Notes: generated by a model not told the origin, from the letters alone. Positions 16,593 to 25,400 are shown, numbered from the stretch's first letter. The stretch is 64,000 nucleotides of DNA from UBA1189 sp045612065 (GCA_045612065.1 JAZKYH010000050.1:1-64000); one strand, 5' to 3'. Translations and numbers: made by a program.

Positions 16593-16625
16593 TGCTGAAC
16601 TTTTGCATCCAAGGTTTTCGGAGTG

Positions 16626-18008
16626 CTAGAAGAATCTGAGCATTCCCAATTGGTTGAGCAGAATGATGCCGATAGCGATAGGAGCAAAGTAGCGGAGTAT
16701 GAAGATGACGAATCTTAAATAAGGTACACGCAGGCTTCCATAATTTGTAATCTCGTCTCGTACAAGTTTCTTGTCGAGATACCAGCCTGTGAAGATAGCT
16801 ATGAACATACCACCTACAGGGAGGAAAATGTTTGAGGAGATATAGTCAAACAGATCGAAGAAATTCATCCCAAATAACTTGATTCCTGCAAAGGGACCAA
16901 ACGATAGTGCGCATATGATACCTACAGCGCTGCAGGCCGTGGTGACGATGGTGGCTGCTTTGCGTCGGTGCATGTCGAACTCTTCAGAAACGTAGGCTGT
17001 GACTACCTCGTGCAAGGAGATGGTTGAGGTGAGTGCGGCAACTACGAGTAGGAAATAGAAAAGAACTGATACGCCATATGAAAGCAGAGGTATGTTGCCA
17101 AAGGCCTGCTGAAATATATTGGGAAGGGTGATGAAGAGCAGCGAGGGGCCTATGTCGTTGCTGCTGATTGCATAACCTGCGTTGAACACGGCAGGAAAGA
17201 TGATGAAACCTGACATGATGGCCACAAATGTGTCGATAAGGGCTACGTTGAGTGCTGTTTTGCCGATATTTGTGTCGCTGCGGAAATATGATGCGTAGGT
17301 GCAGAGGCACCCCATGCCGAGGCTAAGCGAGAAGAAAGCCTGTCCCATGGCGCTGAGTATCACAGAACCTGTAATCTTACTGAAGTCGGGCTTGAGTAAG
17401 AATTCTATTCCTTGCGATGCGCCTGGAAGTAGTACGGCACATACGGCCAGAACTATCATGATGATGAATAATGCGGGCATCATTACTTTGGAGAATTTTT
17501 CGATGCCTCCCTTGACGCCACGCACGACGATGATATGAGTAATGCCCATGAAGACTGCCATCCACAATATTGATTTCCATGGATTGCTTACAAACTCATT
17601 GAAGATGGCAGGGAAGTCTGCGGTATTCTTTCCTACGAAATAGTTGCATATTGCCAGTCTGGTATACTCAGCTGTCCATCCAGCCACCACAGAATAGTAG
17701 CTCAGAATAACGAATCCTGTAAGTACGCCGAGGCGTCCTATCCACTTCCAAGGAGTGTTGGGGGCAAGCTTGCGGTATGCACCGGCGGTATTGGTGTGGG
17801 TGTGGCGGCCGATGAAGAATTCGCTCATCATGATGGGGATACCCAATAGGAATACGCAAGCTACATAGACTATAATGAATGCTGCTCCGCCATTCTGTCC
17901 AGTCTCGATGGGGAAGCGCCAAATGTTGCCGAGTCCTACAGCCGAACCGGCTGCAGCCAATACGGCTCCGACTTTGCTGCCGAAATTCTCACGGGTATTG
18001 TTGCTCAT
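16626..18008 (-). CDS. Sodium-dependent transporter, NSS family
   Basis: 460 residues with about 11 TM helices of the neurotransmitter:sodium symporter (LeuT) fold. The unwound TM1 sodium/substrate site is clear (AAAGSAVGLGNIWRFPIETG), as is the TM6 region (MGQAFFSLSLGMGCLCTYAS). NSS members take up amino acids or similar solutes with Na+; the substrate is not deducible. The gene lies downstream of rpsT on the same strand, separated by a terminator hairpin, and is convergent with ispF. Confidence 0.92.
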   Translation of the reverse strand: MSNNTRENFGSKVGAVLAAAGSAVGLGNIWRFPIETGQNGGAAFIIVYVACVFLLGIPIMMSEFFIGRHTHTNTAGAYRKLAPNTPWKWIGRLGVLTGFVILSYYSVVAGWTAEYTRLAICNYFVGKNTADFPAIFNEFVSNPWKSILWMAVFMGITHIIVVRGVKGGIEKFSKVMMPALFIIMIVLAVCAVLLPGASQGIEFLLKPDFSKITGSVILSAMGQAFFSLSLGMGCLCTYASYFRSDTNIGKTALNVALIDTFVAIMSGFIIFPAVFNAGYAISSNDIGPSLLFITLPNIFQQAFGNIPLLSYGVSVLFYFLLVVAALTSTISLHEVVTAYVSEEFDMHRRKAATIVTTACSAVGIICALSFGPFAGIKLFGMNFFDLFDYISSNIFLPVGGMFIAIFTGWYLDKKLVRDEITNYGSLRVPYLRFVIFILRYFAPIAIGIILLNQLGMLRFF

Positions 18009-18039
18009 CTTAGAGTCAAGGTGGGGTTTATGTAAACAA

Positions 18040-18069
18040 TATAGGGCCGGAATTTCTTCCAGCCCTATA
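18040..18069 (-). terminator. rpsT terminator hairpin
   Basis: Read on the minus strand, a 13-bp stem (18057-18069 with 18040-18052, one G-U) capped by a GAAA tetraloop lies 24 nt after the rpsT stop and before the NSS gene. The tail (TTGTTTAC) is only partly T-rich. Confidence 0.7.
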
Positions 18070-18092
18070 GCTATTTGATGATAAGGTGTCTC

Positions 18093-18344
18093 TTAGAGTT
18101 TTGCGATGTGTGCGCAGAGCTTAGACTTCAAGTTTGCAGCCTTATTCTTGTGGATGTTGTTGGTCTTAGCGAGCTTGTCCAACATCTTCTGAACAGAAGG
18201 ATACAACGCCTGAGCTTCAGCCTTATCAGTGGTTGCGCGGAGCTTACGAACTGCGTTACGCATGGTCTTAGCATAGTATCTGTTGCGCAATCTTCTGGTT
18301 TCAGTCTGTCTGATTCTCTTCAGCGATGATTTGTGGTTTGCCAT
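18093..18344 (-). CDS. rpsT: 30S ribosomal protein S20
   Basis: 83 residues, highly basic and helical. The canonical S20 start MANHKSSLKRIRQTE, and RNAVRKLRATTDK and NNIHKNKAANLKSKL, are present. S20 binds the 5' and 3' minor domains of 16S rRNA. It is 33 nt downstream of tRNA-Glu on the same strand, with which it very likely shares a promoter. Confidence 0.97.
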   Translation of the reverse strand: MANHKSSLKRIRQTETRRLRNRYYAKTMRNAVRKLRATTDKAEAQALYPSVQKMLDKLAKTNNIHKNKAANLKSKLCAHIAKL

Positions 18345-18377
18345 TTCTAATCTTCCTATTCTTTTAATTTAACTTTG

Positions 18378-18449
18378 TAGCGCTACGGGGAATCGAACCC
18401 CGCTTTTGAGAATGAAAATCTCACGTCCTAACCGATAGACGATAGCGCC
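18378..18449 (-). tRNA. tRNA-Glu (anticodon TTC)
   Basis: On the minus strand the sequence starts GGCGCTATCGTC and folds into a full cloverleaf: acceptor GGCGCTA with TAGCGCT, anticodon stem TGAGA/TCTCA with loop TTTTCAT (anticodon TTC at 18414-18416), T-arm CGGGG-TTCGATT-CCCCG. Discriminator base is at 18378; the CCA end is not encoded. It precedes rpsT. Confidence 0.96.
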
Positions 18450-18501
18450 ATCCTTCCACTTTCTTATCGTGTTACCGATATTTGTTTCTCGAAAGCGGAT
18501 G

Positions 18502-18532
18502 CAAAGGTAGGCACTTTTTTTGAATCAGCAAA
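18502..18532 (-). promoter_or_regulatory. Promoter of tRNA-Glu-rpsT
   Basis: On the minus strand TTTG (18529-18532), a 19-nt spacer, then TACCTTTG (18502-18509) match the Bacteroidetes promoter TTTG-N19-TAnnTTTG exactly. It lies about 50 nt upstream of the tRNA and is divergent from the recO promoter. Confidence 0.8.
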
Positions 18533-18548
18533 CACTTTGTGCTTTTTT

Positions 18549-18579
18549 TTTGTGGTAAAGACGTTTTTTTGTAGTTTTG
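18549..18579 (+). promoter_or_regulatory. recO promoter
   Basis: TTTG (18549-18552), 19-nt spacer, TAGTTTTG (18572-18579): a full Bacteroidetes-type promoter. It settles the recO start, because the upstream TTG at 18577 lies inside the -7 element. Confidence 0.75.
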
Positions 18580-18603
18580 CATTGTTTTAGAAGAGGAAAT
18601 CGG

Positions 18604-19326
18604 ATGTTTATTGATGACAAAGGTGTGGTTTTGCGGTGTGTGAAGTACAATGACAAGTCGTTTATCGCACATCTTTTTACGGCTTCGCGCGGGCATGTGT
18701 CATTCATGATTAATGGGTCGCATGGTAAGCGGACGGGAGCTGTGGCTCGATTGTTTCAGCCGCTTGCCTTTCTGTCGTTCCAATGGGATGTGAAACCTAA
18801 TGCCTCGTTGCAACGCATGAAGGAGGTGCATTTGCTCTTTGTGCAGCAGGATATCCCTTATCATCCGGTCAAGCGGGGAGTGGCAATGCTGCTCTCCGAA
18901 TTCTTGGTCTACACGTTGCGTGATGAGGCTGCCAACCCTGACCTATACCAGTACATAGAACATTCGTTCCGATGGCTTGATGTAGCCGAAGAGGGGTATG
19001 CTAATTTCCATCTCGTGTTTCTCCTCAAATTGGCCCGTTTCTTAGGTATAGCCCCGAATGTGGAGGCGTATAGCGATGGAGATCTCTTTGACCTCACGAA
19101 TGGTCATTTCACTCCTTATGGCATGGTTTCTGATTCGATAATGTCGGCTCATGATGCTCTTCTGCTCTTTCTGCTTAGTGGAGCCACCTATGAGACGATG
19201 GCTGAAATTGCTATGAATCGCCAAGACCGGGCACGCGTAATACAATATTTGGCCACCTACTACACCGTTCATATCCCCAAGTTCCCCGCTTTGCAGTCAT
19301 TGGAGGTGCTGCAGCAGTTGCTGTAG
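18604..19326 (+). CDS. recO: DNA repair protein RecO
   Basis: 240 residues. RecO loads RecA onto SSB-coated ssDNA together with RecR in RecFOR recombinational repair. The N-terminal OB-fold is visible (GVVLRCVKYNDKSFIAHLFT, GHVSFMINGS), followed by the helical domain (FQPLAFLSFQWDVKPNASLQ, LSEFLVYTLRDE). No zinc-finger cysteines are seen, as in other Bacteroidetes RecO. The ATG at 18604 is chosen since upstream starts fall in the promoter. A perfect 26-nt palindrome follows the stop. Confidence 0.9.
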   Translation: MFIDDKGVVLRCVKYNDKSFIAHLFTASRGHVSFMINGSHGKRTGAVARLFQPLAFLSFQWDVKPNASLQRMKEVHLLFVQQDIPYHPVKRGVAMLLSEFLVYTLRDEAANPDLYQYIEHSFRWLDVAEEGYANFHLVFLLKLARFLGIAPNVEAYSDGDLFDLTNGHFTPYGMVSDSIMSAHDALLLFLLSGATYETMAEIAMNRQDRARVIQYLATYYTVHIPKFPALQSLEVLQQLL

Positions 19327-19335
19327 CGCCTCGTT

Positions 19336-19410
19336 AGCAAGCGCGGAGCTCCGCGCTTGCTGGCGCGGTGCGCGTCGGTAGCTATCGCGGTGTGCCGCGG
19401 TAGCTACCGA
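19336..19410. repeat. G+C-rich palindromes after recO
   Basis: Two palindromes in tandem: 19336-19361 is a perfect 26-nt palindrome with GCGCGG cores, and 19375-19390 pairs with 19395-19410 (16 positions, one G-T) around TGTG, with arms carrying CGGTAGCTA. The second shares its word with the palindrome group at 55744-55820. The first may act as a recO terminator, although no T-run follows. Confidence 0.65.
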
Positions 19411-19463
19411 GGTGAATTCTGTGCGGATGGAATTTGTATGCCCCCATTTTTCGTATGATAAAT

Positions 19464-19494
19464 TTTGCATTTCGCCCAAATAGGCGTACTTTTG
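19464..19494 (+). promoter_or_regulatory. Promoter of the DUF4199-glycosyltransferase operon
   Basis: TTTG (19464-19467), 19-nt spacer, TACTTTTG (19487-19494): exact match to the Bacteroidetes promoter, 40 nt before the ATG at 19534. Confidence 0.8.
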
Positions 19495-19533
19495 TCAATT
19501 AATAATGTCTAAATCTCGTATATATACACAGCA

Positions 19534-20103
19534 ATGAGTAATTCTGAACAGCCTACGATGATAAACTATGCCATGAATTTTGGTGTAGTGGTGGGCTTGT
19601 ATTATATAGTCAAGTTTTGTCTCTTCCCTTTGAGCTTGCGCTCTACGATGGCGGGGTTGCTCTTTTTAGGGTTGACTATCGTGGTTCCGCTGCTCATCTT
19701 TCTGTTAGTAAAGCGCTATCGTGACCAGTATTGTGGCGGGAAGATAGGGTTTGTACAGGCTTTTTCTTTCTCATTGCTTATCATGGGTTTCGGCGCGCTG
19801 TTGTCGTCAGTGGCGCATTATGTCTATTTTGCCTATATTGATGGCGGGGCTATGATGGCTGCTGTAGTGCAGAGCGTGGAGACATTGCAGAGTGTAGACC
19901 TGGGGGCTATGGAGGGCGTAAGTGCTGGAGCAATTGCCCAATACAATCAGTATGTGGATCTCATGCAGCAGACAGTGCAACAGCTGCAGATGCTGAAGCC
20001 TATTGACATGACGATTGGCATGCTGAGTAATAATGTGTCGTGGAGTGTTATAATATCTCTGCCCATAGCGCTGCTTGTGAAGAATATTGTAATCAAAAAT
20101 TAA
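19534..20103 (+). CDS. DUF4199 family membrane protein
   Basis: 189 residues with four hydrophobic helices (~15-33, 36-58, 72-96, 165-187). The pattern MNFGVVVGLYYIVKFC, then a KRYRDQYCGGKIGFVQAFSFS loop and a long periplasmic/helical segment before the last helix matches DUF4199, a Bacteroidetes family of unknown role usually next to a GT2 glycosyltransferase, as here (15-nt gap). It is the first gene of a unit running to mntP. Confidence 0.85.
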   Translation: MSNSEQPTMINYAMNFGVVVGLYYIVKFCLFPLSLRSTMAGLLFLGLTIVVPLLIFLLVKRYRDQYCGGKIGFVQAFSFSLLIMGFGALLSSVAHYVYFAYIDGGAMMAAVVQSVETLQSVDLGAMEGVSAGAIAQYNQYVDLMQQTVQQLQMLKPIDMTIGMLSNNVSWSVIISLPIALLVKNIVIKN

Positions 20104-20118
20104 ATAACATTTATCACT

Positions 20119-21069
20119 ATGGATATTTCTGTTGTTATCCCCTTGTACAATGAAGCAGAGTCGCTGCCCGAACTGCACGCTTGGATTAAGCGTGTGATGG
20201 ATGAACAGGGCTACTCTTATGAGATATACTTTGTTAATGATGGCTCTACCGATGACTCGTGGAAGGTCATAGAGGAACTGCATGTGCAACATCCTGAAGT
20301 GAAGGGAATCAAATTCCGCCGTAATTATGGAAAGTCGCCAGCCTTGTTCTGTGGCTTTGAACGTGCCGAAGGTGACGTGGTCATTACAATGGATGCCGAC
20401 TTGCAGGATTCGCCCGATGAAATCCCCGGCTTGTACCGCATGATTACCGAAGAGGGCTACGACCTTGTGTCGGGCTACAAGCAGAAACGCTATGATCCAT
20501 TGTCTAAGACATTGCCCACGAAACTGTTCAATGCGACAGCACGTAAGGTGTCGGGCATCAAGAACCTCCACGACTTCAATTGCGGCCTTAAGGCTTATCG
20601 TCGTGATGTGGTAAAGAATATTGAGGTGTATGGCGAAATGCATCGCTATATCCCTTATTTGGCTAAGAATGCCGGATTCGGAAAGATAGGTGAGAAGGTG
20701 GTGCAGCATCAAGCTCGCAAGTATGGAGTCACCAAGTTTGGGCTTAATCGCTTCGTTAACGGTTATCTCGACCTGATTTCGTTGTGGTTCCTCTCTAAGT
20801 TTGGTGTCAAGCCCATGCATTTCTTTGGTTTGTGGGGCTCGGTGATGTTCTTTATCTGTCTGTTGTGCGTAATGGGTATCGGTTTCGGCAAAGTCTATTG
20901 CTTGAGCAAGGGCATTCCTGCTCGTTTGGTGACCGATAGCCCTTACTTCTACTTGGCACTGACGGGTATGATACTGGGTTTCCAACTCTTCCTTACAGGA
21001 TTTTTGGGTGAGCTTGTCAGTCGTAATTCGCAGGAACGTAACAACTATAAAATAGAAAAGGAATTTTGA
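20119..21069 (+). CDS. GT2 family glycosyltransferase (DPM1/GtrB-like)
   Basis: 316 residues. The GT-A domain (1-220) shows VVIPLYNEAESLPEL, VNDGSTDDSW, the DXD-containing ITMDADLQDSPDEIP and FRRNYGKSPALFCGF. Two TM helices follow (~235-258, 270-294). This is the layout of polyprenyl-phosphate hexosyltransferases, which place a sugar on the lipid carrier at the inner face of the membrane for cell-surface glycan modification. The sugar and acceptor are unknown. Its TGA overlaps the ATG of the next gene. Confidence 0.92.
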   Translation: MDISVVIPLYNEAESLPELHAWIKRVMDEQGYSYEIYFVNDGSTDDSWKVIEELHVQHPEVKGIKFRRNYGKSPALFCGFERAEGDVVITMDADLQDSPDEIPGLYRMITEEGYDLVSGYKQKRYDPLSKTLPTKLFNATARKVSGIKNLHDFNCGLKAYRRDVVKNIEVYGEMHRYIPYLAKNAGFGKIGEKVVQHQARKYGVTKFGLNRFVNGYLDLISLWFLSKFGVKPMHFFGLWGSVMFFICLLCVMGIGFGKVYCLSKGIPARLVTDSPYFYLALTGMILGFQLFLTGFLGELVSRNSQERNNYKIEKEF

Positions 21070-21554
21070 TGCATCGCTCTCTACGTGTTGTTCGTCTCTT
21101 CAGCTTGCTTCTTGTCGTGATGGTTGTGGCGGCTTGTTCGGGCGAGGATTGCCCCATCAACAATACCGTGCAGGGCAAGATGTCGTTTTATAGCAAGTAC
21201 GGCGATGCTGTGTCTTTTGTGGGGGAACTGACGGTGAGTGTGGTGCGTCCGCAAGGCGACTCGGTGGTGCTTAATCGTAAGATGAATGCTGGCGAGATAC
21301 TTTTCCCTTTGAGCTATGTGAATGAGACCGACACCTTTATTCTCGATTATGCGGGTGTAGCTTGCGATAGCATTTATATCAGTCATACCAATACTCCTAC
21401 GCTCGTCTCCATTGATTGTGGCATGGCGATGTTTCATTCCATAACCTCAGTCAGCAGTACTCATTATGAGATTGATTCTCTCATTCTCAAATCATCAGAT
21501 GTCGACTACGATGAACGCGAAAATATACAGGTTATTTATCGTATTGCTGATTAG
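21069..21554 (+). CDS. DUF6452 family lipoprotein
   Basis: 161 residues. A lipoprotein signal (LLLVVMVVAACSGEDC) leads into a compact beta-rich domain (TVQGKMSFYSKYGDAV, LVSIDCGMAMFHSI). This matches the Bacteroidetes family DUF6452, of unknown function and typically followed by DUF6048, as here. The ATG at 21069 overlaps the preceding stop (TGATG), indicating translational coupling; the next gene's ATG lies inside its 3' end. Confidence 0.8.
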   Translation: MHRSLRVVRLFSLLLVVMVVAACSGEDCPINNTVQGKMSFYSKYGDAVSFVGELTVSVVRPQGDSVVLNRKMNAGEILFPLSYVNETDTFILDYAGVACDSIYISHTNTPTLVSIDCGMAMFHSITSVSSTHYEIDSLILKSSDVDYDERENIQVIYRIAD

Positions 21555-22197
21555 TCTCAGCGTGTCGGTGCTGGATGCTAAGACATTGGACTCCAAAGCT
21601 AAGGAAAACAATAGCTTGGGACTCTGTCTCTCTGCAGATGTGTTTGGCTATATCTATCCTGTCTTTGTTAAGGACAAATATTATAGTTCTGAGCTATCAG
21701 CTACGTTGGATATCAATAATTGTTTCTTTCCAACCATAGAGGTGGGGATGGGACATGCTGATATGGTGAGCCAACTCTACGAGATCGGTTATCGAACTCG
21801 TGCCCCTTATTATCGCATCGGTATGGACTACAATATGCAGTATAAGAATGAGAAACCAGGCTATATATATATTGGTTTGCGCGTAGGATATACTTCATTT
21901 GATTATAGCGTAGAGGCTCCCTCGCTTGTAGACCCTGTGTGGGGCAATGAAGTGCCCGTGCAATTGGATGGCTTGTCTTGTCGCGCAGTATGGGGAGAGG
22001 CCGTGGGAGGTCTACGTGCCGAGATTGCCAAGAACTTTTATATGGGTTGGTCACTCCGTTATAAATACCCATTTTATCGTGGGGCCATCTCCAATGGAGG
22101 CCCCTGGTATATTCCAGGCTTTGGAGTGGGAACTAAGGGTGTTTTAGGTGCGACTTACACCGTAGGTTATTACTTTCATTTAAGTAAGAAGAAATAA
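21511..22197 (+). CDS. DUF6048 family outer-membrane protein
   Basis: 228 residues; signal peptide MNAKIYRLFIVLLISLSVSVLDA then alternating strands with Tyr/Gly-rich turns (RIGMDYNMQYKNEKPGYIYI, LRYKYPFYRGAISNGGPW), i.e. a small beta-barrel of the DUF6048 type. ATG 21511 is favoured over 21466 because the signal peptide then begins directly; it overlaps the DUF6452 gene by 44 nt. Its stop TAA shares a base with the mntP ATG. Role unknown; probably envelope, with its DUF6452 partner. Confidence 0.78.
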   Translation: MNAKIYRLFIVLLISLSVSVLDAKTLDSKAKENNSLGLCLSADVFGYIYPVFVKDKYYSSELSATLDINNCFFPTIEVGMGHADMVSQLYEIGYRTRAPYYRIGMDYNMQYKNEKPGYIYIGLRVGYTSFDYSVEAPSLVDPVWGNEVPVQLDGLSCRAVWGEAVGGLRAEIAKNFYMGWSLRYKYPFYRGAISNGGPWYIPGFGVGTKGVLGATYTVGYYFHLSKKK

Positions 22198-22763
22198 TGA
22201 CAACACTCGAAATCTGGCTAACTGCCCTTGCGCTTGCCATGGATAGTTTCACTGTGGCCATCACTGCTGGGCTCATCTTGAAGAAAATTCAATGGAGGCA
22301 TTTCTTGACTATTGCTTTCTTCTTTGGTGCATTCCAAGCCCTCATGCCTTTGATGGGATGGTCCGGATCGATTTATTTCTACCGCTTCATTGAGAATTTT
22401 GATCATTGGATAGCCTTTGCCATTTTGATTTTCTTGGGCGTCAAGATGATACGAGAAGGAATACGAGATGATGATGAAAATCACTTTGATCCGACTCGAT
22501 TGGGCACCGTGTTGGTGCTTGCCGTGGGAGTCAGTATTGATGCCTTGGCTGTAGGAATATCGTTCACTTGTATCGGCATGGATACATTCTCAAGTATTCT
22601 TTATCCTCTGGTGGCGATTGGCATCACCTCGTTTGTTATGGCACTTGGAGGGTGTTTTGTCGGTAGTCTTATTGGTGGTAAGCTAAAGTTTCCCGTTGAG
22701 CCTCTTGGAGGTGTAGTGCTTATAGTTCTTGGAGCCAAGATCTTGTGCGAGCACTTGATGTAG
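22197..22763 (+). CDS. mntP: Manganese efflux pump MntP-like protein
   Basis: 188 residues, six TM helices in two homologous halves. The acidic membrane residues of the family are present in each half: LAMDSFTVAITAG and VSIDALAVGISF. MntP proteins export Mn2+ from the cytoplasm. The start overlaps the previous stop (TAATG), so it belongs to the DUF4199-to-mntP unit. It is convergent with the PhnP-like gene. Confidence 0.9.
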   Translation: MTTLEIWLTALALAMDSFTVAITAGLILKKIQWRHFLTIAFFFGAFQALMPLMGWSGSIYFYRFIENFDHWIAFAILIFLGVKMIREGIRDDDENHFDPTRLGTVLVLAVGVSIDALAVGISFTCIGMDTFSSILYPLVAIGITSFVMALGGCFVGSLIGGKLKFPVEPLGGVVLIVLGAKILCEHLM

Positions 22764-22775
22764 TGGACTTATTCG

Positions 22776-23534
22776 CTAAATGTTGATTTTCAATCCGTCA
22801 TAGGCCAAGTGTACATGTTCGGGCAGCTGTGTTTCAGTCTCGGCATGTAGGCCTGCCTCGTGGTTCATGTGGATGAGGTATACTTCCTTCGCTTTTACGC
22901 GGTGGGCTACCTCTATCGCTTTGTCTATCGTCTGGTGTGTGGCGTGGGGACGTTGGCGCAGGGCACCGATGATTAAGGTGTCTACTCCCAGAAGTTGGTT
23001 GAAGGTCTCTTCGGGGGCATCGGTCATGTCGGTCACAAAGCCCAACTTTCCGATGCGGAAGCCAAGGATGGGCAGTTGACCATGCATTATCAGCAGCGGA
23101 GTGATTTCTATTCCTTTAATGAAGAATGGCGTATAAGGCTGTGCGGTGTGGAATAATAGTCGGGGTACACCAGGATACAATACTTCACGGAAGAAATAGG
23201 GTAGCCGCTCGCGTAAGTGACGATGGGTGAGTTCATCGGCATACACGTCTATGTCGCCAAAGATGCCAAAAGGACGCAGATCGTCAATGCCTCCCGTATG
23301 GTCGTAGTGTTCGTGGGTGAGCAACACACCATCGAGACGATCGAAGGGAATGCTAAGCATCTGTGTGCGAAAGTCTGGGCCGCAATCGATGAGAATGCGC
23401 GCTTCTTCGGTCTCTATGAGAGCCGATACGCGCAATCGCTTATCGCGTGGGTCGGAAGATAGACAAGTGGGGCAAGTACATCCGATTTCGGGTATGCCTT
23501 TCGATGTTCCAGTGCCGAGGAAAGTCAGTTGCAT
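22776..23534 (-). CDS. PhnP-like metallo-beta-lactamase fold hydrolase
   Basis: 252 residues. The MBL metal motif is HEHYDHTGG (~75-83), preceded by LIDCGPDFRTQM. The N-terminal CTCPTC cluster (Cys19, 21, 24) resembles the extra zinc site of PhnP cyclic phosphodiesterases. FVTDMTDAP and HMNHEAG supply further metal ligands. It is likely a phosphodiesterase; substrate unknown. It is downstream of murB on the same strand with a 3-nt gap, so the two are probably cotranscribed. Confidence 0.88.
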   Translation of the reverse strand: MQLTFLGTGTSKGIPEIGCTCPTCLSSDPRDKRLRVSALIETEEARILIDCGPDFRTQMLSIPFDRLDGVLLTHEHYDHTGGIDDLRPFGIFGDIDVYADELTHRHLRERLPYFFREVLYPGVPRLLFHTAQPYTPFFIKGIEITPLLIMHGQLPILGFRIGKLGFVTDMTDAPEETFNQLLGVDTLIIGALRQRPHATHQTIDKAIEVAHRVKAKEVYLIHMNHEAGLHAETETQLPEHVHLAYDGLKINI

Positions 23535-23537
23535 AGA

Positions 23538-24548
23538 TTAGATGTAGTTTACCTCGGGGGTGATGTGTATACCGTATATATTATATACATCCTTACAGAT
23601 GTGCTCGGCTAATGTCATTACCTCCTGGCCTGTAGCTCCGCCGAGATTCACCAATACCAATGCTTGTTTGTCGTGTACGGCAGCACGTCCTAATGCTTTA
23701 CCTTTCCAACCAGCGCTGTCGATAAGCCATCCCGCAGGAACTTTTACATGCTCTTCGTCGATGGGGTAGGAGGGCATAGTGGGATATTTCTCCTTTAAGG
23801 TATCGTATTGTGTGCGTGGTATTACTGGATTGGTGAAGAAACTTCCGGCATTACCCAATATGTGTGGGTCGGGAAGTTTGCTGTTACGAATGGAGGTGAC
23901 GGCATCTCGTACTGCTTGTAGGGCCAGCTCTCCGTGTGCCTCCACTCGAGCGCGCAAGTCTCCATAGTCTAATCTATAGGTAGGAGTTTTCTCCAGTTGG
24001 TAGGTCACGTGAGTGATGATATATTGTCCACGTAGTTCACGTTTGAAAACCGAGTCTCGGTAGCCGTAGTGGCACTCTTCGTTGGTAAATGTTCTTATTG
24101 TGCCATCCAGTGCCATAGCCTCGACGGTTGCTATCACATCTTTCACCTCTACTCCATAGGCTCCGATGTTCTGCACAGCACTGGCTCCTACCTCGCCCGG
24201 TATGGCACTGAGGTTCTCTACGCCTGCCCATCCTTGGTTTACGCAGTAGGCTACGAAATCATCCCACACATAGCCTGAACCTACGCGCACTAATACGTGG
24301 TCATCGTTTTCTGCAATCTTTTCGATGGTGCGCATGGCCGAGTGCATTACTATTCCATCGTAGTCGGCACCGAAGAGCAGATTGCTTCCACTACCGATAT
24401 GGATAAAACGGTTGTGGCGGGCGAAATCTTTTGAGTCTAGTAAGGCCCGCAACTCCTCGTTCGTGTCGTACTCGAAGAACAATGCAGCACGTACGTCCAT
24501 ACCGAAGGTGTTATGTGTCAATAAGGAGTAGTTTTCAAATCGTTTCAT
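23538..24548 (-). CDS. murB: UDP-N-acetylmuramate dehydrogenase
   Basis: 336 residues. MurB reduces UDP-GlcNAc-enolpyruvate to UDP-MurNAc in peptidoglycan precursor synthesis (FAD, NADPH). Motifs are NTFGMDVRA, IGSGSNLLF, SAIPGEVGASAVQNIGAYGVE for FAD binding, YGYRDSVFK, and the catalytic Ser/Glu region NAGSFFTNP and ITPEVNY. The YGYRDS loop marks the type I (E. coli-like) form. A promoter-like TATCTTTA on the minus strand (24569-24576) with TTG 20 nt further (24597-24599) lies just upstream. Confidence 0.96.
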   Translation of the reverse strand: MKRFENYSLLTHNTFGMDVRAALFFEYDTNEELRALLDSKDFARHNRFIHIGSGSNLLFGADYDGIVMHSAMRTIEKIAENDDHVLVRVGSGYVWDDFVAYCVNQGWAGVENLSAIPGEVGASAVQNIGAYGVEVKDVIATVEAMALDGTIRTFTNEECHYGYRDSVFKRELRGQYIITHVTYQLEKTPTYRLDYGDLRARVEAHGELALQAVRDAVTSIRNSKLPDPHILGNAGSFFTNPVIPRTQYDTLKEKYPTMPSYPIDEEHVKVPAGWLIDSAGWKGKALGRAAVHDKQALVLVNLGGATGQEVMTLAEHICKDVYNIYGIHITPEVNYI

Positions 24549-24806
24549 AGGTTAGTACTATTGGGCCGTAAAGATACAAAAAACGGGCGAATAAACCAAT
24601 CTGGCCCCTCTGCAACGGGCAAAAAATGGACTTATTGTGTTAAAAACGGGCAAAAATATTGCATAATCGCAAAATTATGCTTTCCTTTGCCAACGGAAAT
24701 CTACAGTAATTATTGTAGATGGATTAAGACAAACCTAAAAAAGTAACTAAAAACGAAATAGCCTATCGAAACACTCTTACGCAAAACAAACATTAGTAAG
24801 TAGTAA

Positions 24807-25400
24807 ATGGAAAACTTGAATATGCTCACTGACGATGTGTTGGTAGCACGTTATGCGGAAGGTGATAACAAGGCTTTTGATGAGTTGCTTGCTCGCTATC
24901 AGAGCAAACTTTTCAATTATATCTTTTTTATTGTTCGTAATCAGGAGATTGCAGAAGATATCTTCCAAGAGACTTTTGTCAAAGCTATCGTAACTATTCA
25001 GCAGGGACGTTACACTGCTAGCGGAAAGTTTGGTGCATGGCTCACACGTATTGCGCACAATATGATTATCGATAATTTCCGTCAAGAGCGCAGCGAGAAT
25101 ACCATATCGAACGATGAGACCGAGGTCGATTTGTTTAATGATGCCGATCTTTGTGATGATAATATCGAGATGCAGATGGTCAGCGAACAGACTCTTGCTG
25201 ATGTGCGCCACCTTATGGATGCATTGCCCGAAAATCAGCGCGAGGTGGTATATATGAGGTTCTATCAGGACCTCAGCTTTAAGGAGATAGCAGAAATTGT
25301 CGGTGTGAGTATCAACACGGCTCTCGGCCGTATGCGTTATGCTCTGCTCAACATGCGTCGTATCGCCGAAGAGAAGCATATTGTGCTTGAAGTATATTGA
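24807..25400 (+). CDS. ECF-like RNA polymerase sigma-70 family factor
   Basis: 197 residues with sigma region 2 (~25-95: LFNYIFFIVRNQEIAEDIFQ, AHNMIIDNFRQER) and region 4 (~130-185: LPENQREVVYMRFYQDLSFK, EIAEIVGVSINTALGRMRYAL); no regions 1 or 3, hence ECF-like. No anti-sigma gene is adjacent; the next gene encodes a 60-residue protein. Regulon unknown. The 258-nt upstream gap holds two small hairpins (24661-24680 and 24699-24720). Confidence 0.9.
   Translation: MENLNMLTDDVLVARYAEGDNKAFDELLARYQSKLFNYIFFIVRNQEIAEDIFQETFVKAIVTIQQGRYTASGKFGAWLTRIAHNMIIDNFRQERSENTISNDETEVDLFNDADLCDDNIEMQMVSEQTLADVRHLMDALPENQREVVYMRFYQDLSFKEIAEIVGVSINTALGRMRYALLNMRRIAEEKHIVLEVY

Noticed and set aside
19807..20985. 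392-residue minus-strand frame across the DUF4199 and glycosyltransferase genes
   Set aside because: His/Gln-rich shadow of two clear plus-strand genes whose motifs (DXD, TM helices) are unambiguous.
24561..24746. 61-residue plus-strand frame upstream of the sigma factor gene
   Set aside because: It covers the murB promoter region and two hairpins, shows no domain, and its composition (Lys/Tyr/Cys) reflects A+T-rich intergenic DNA.
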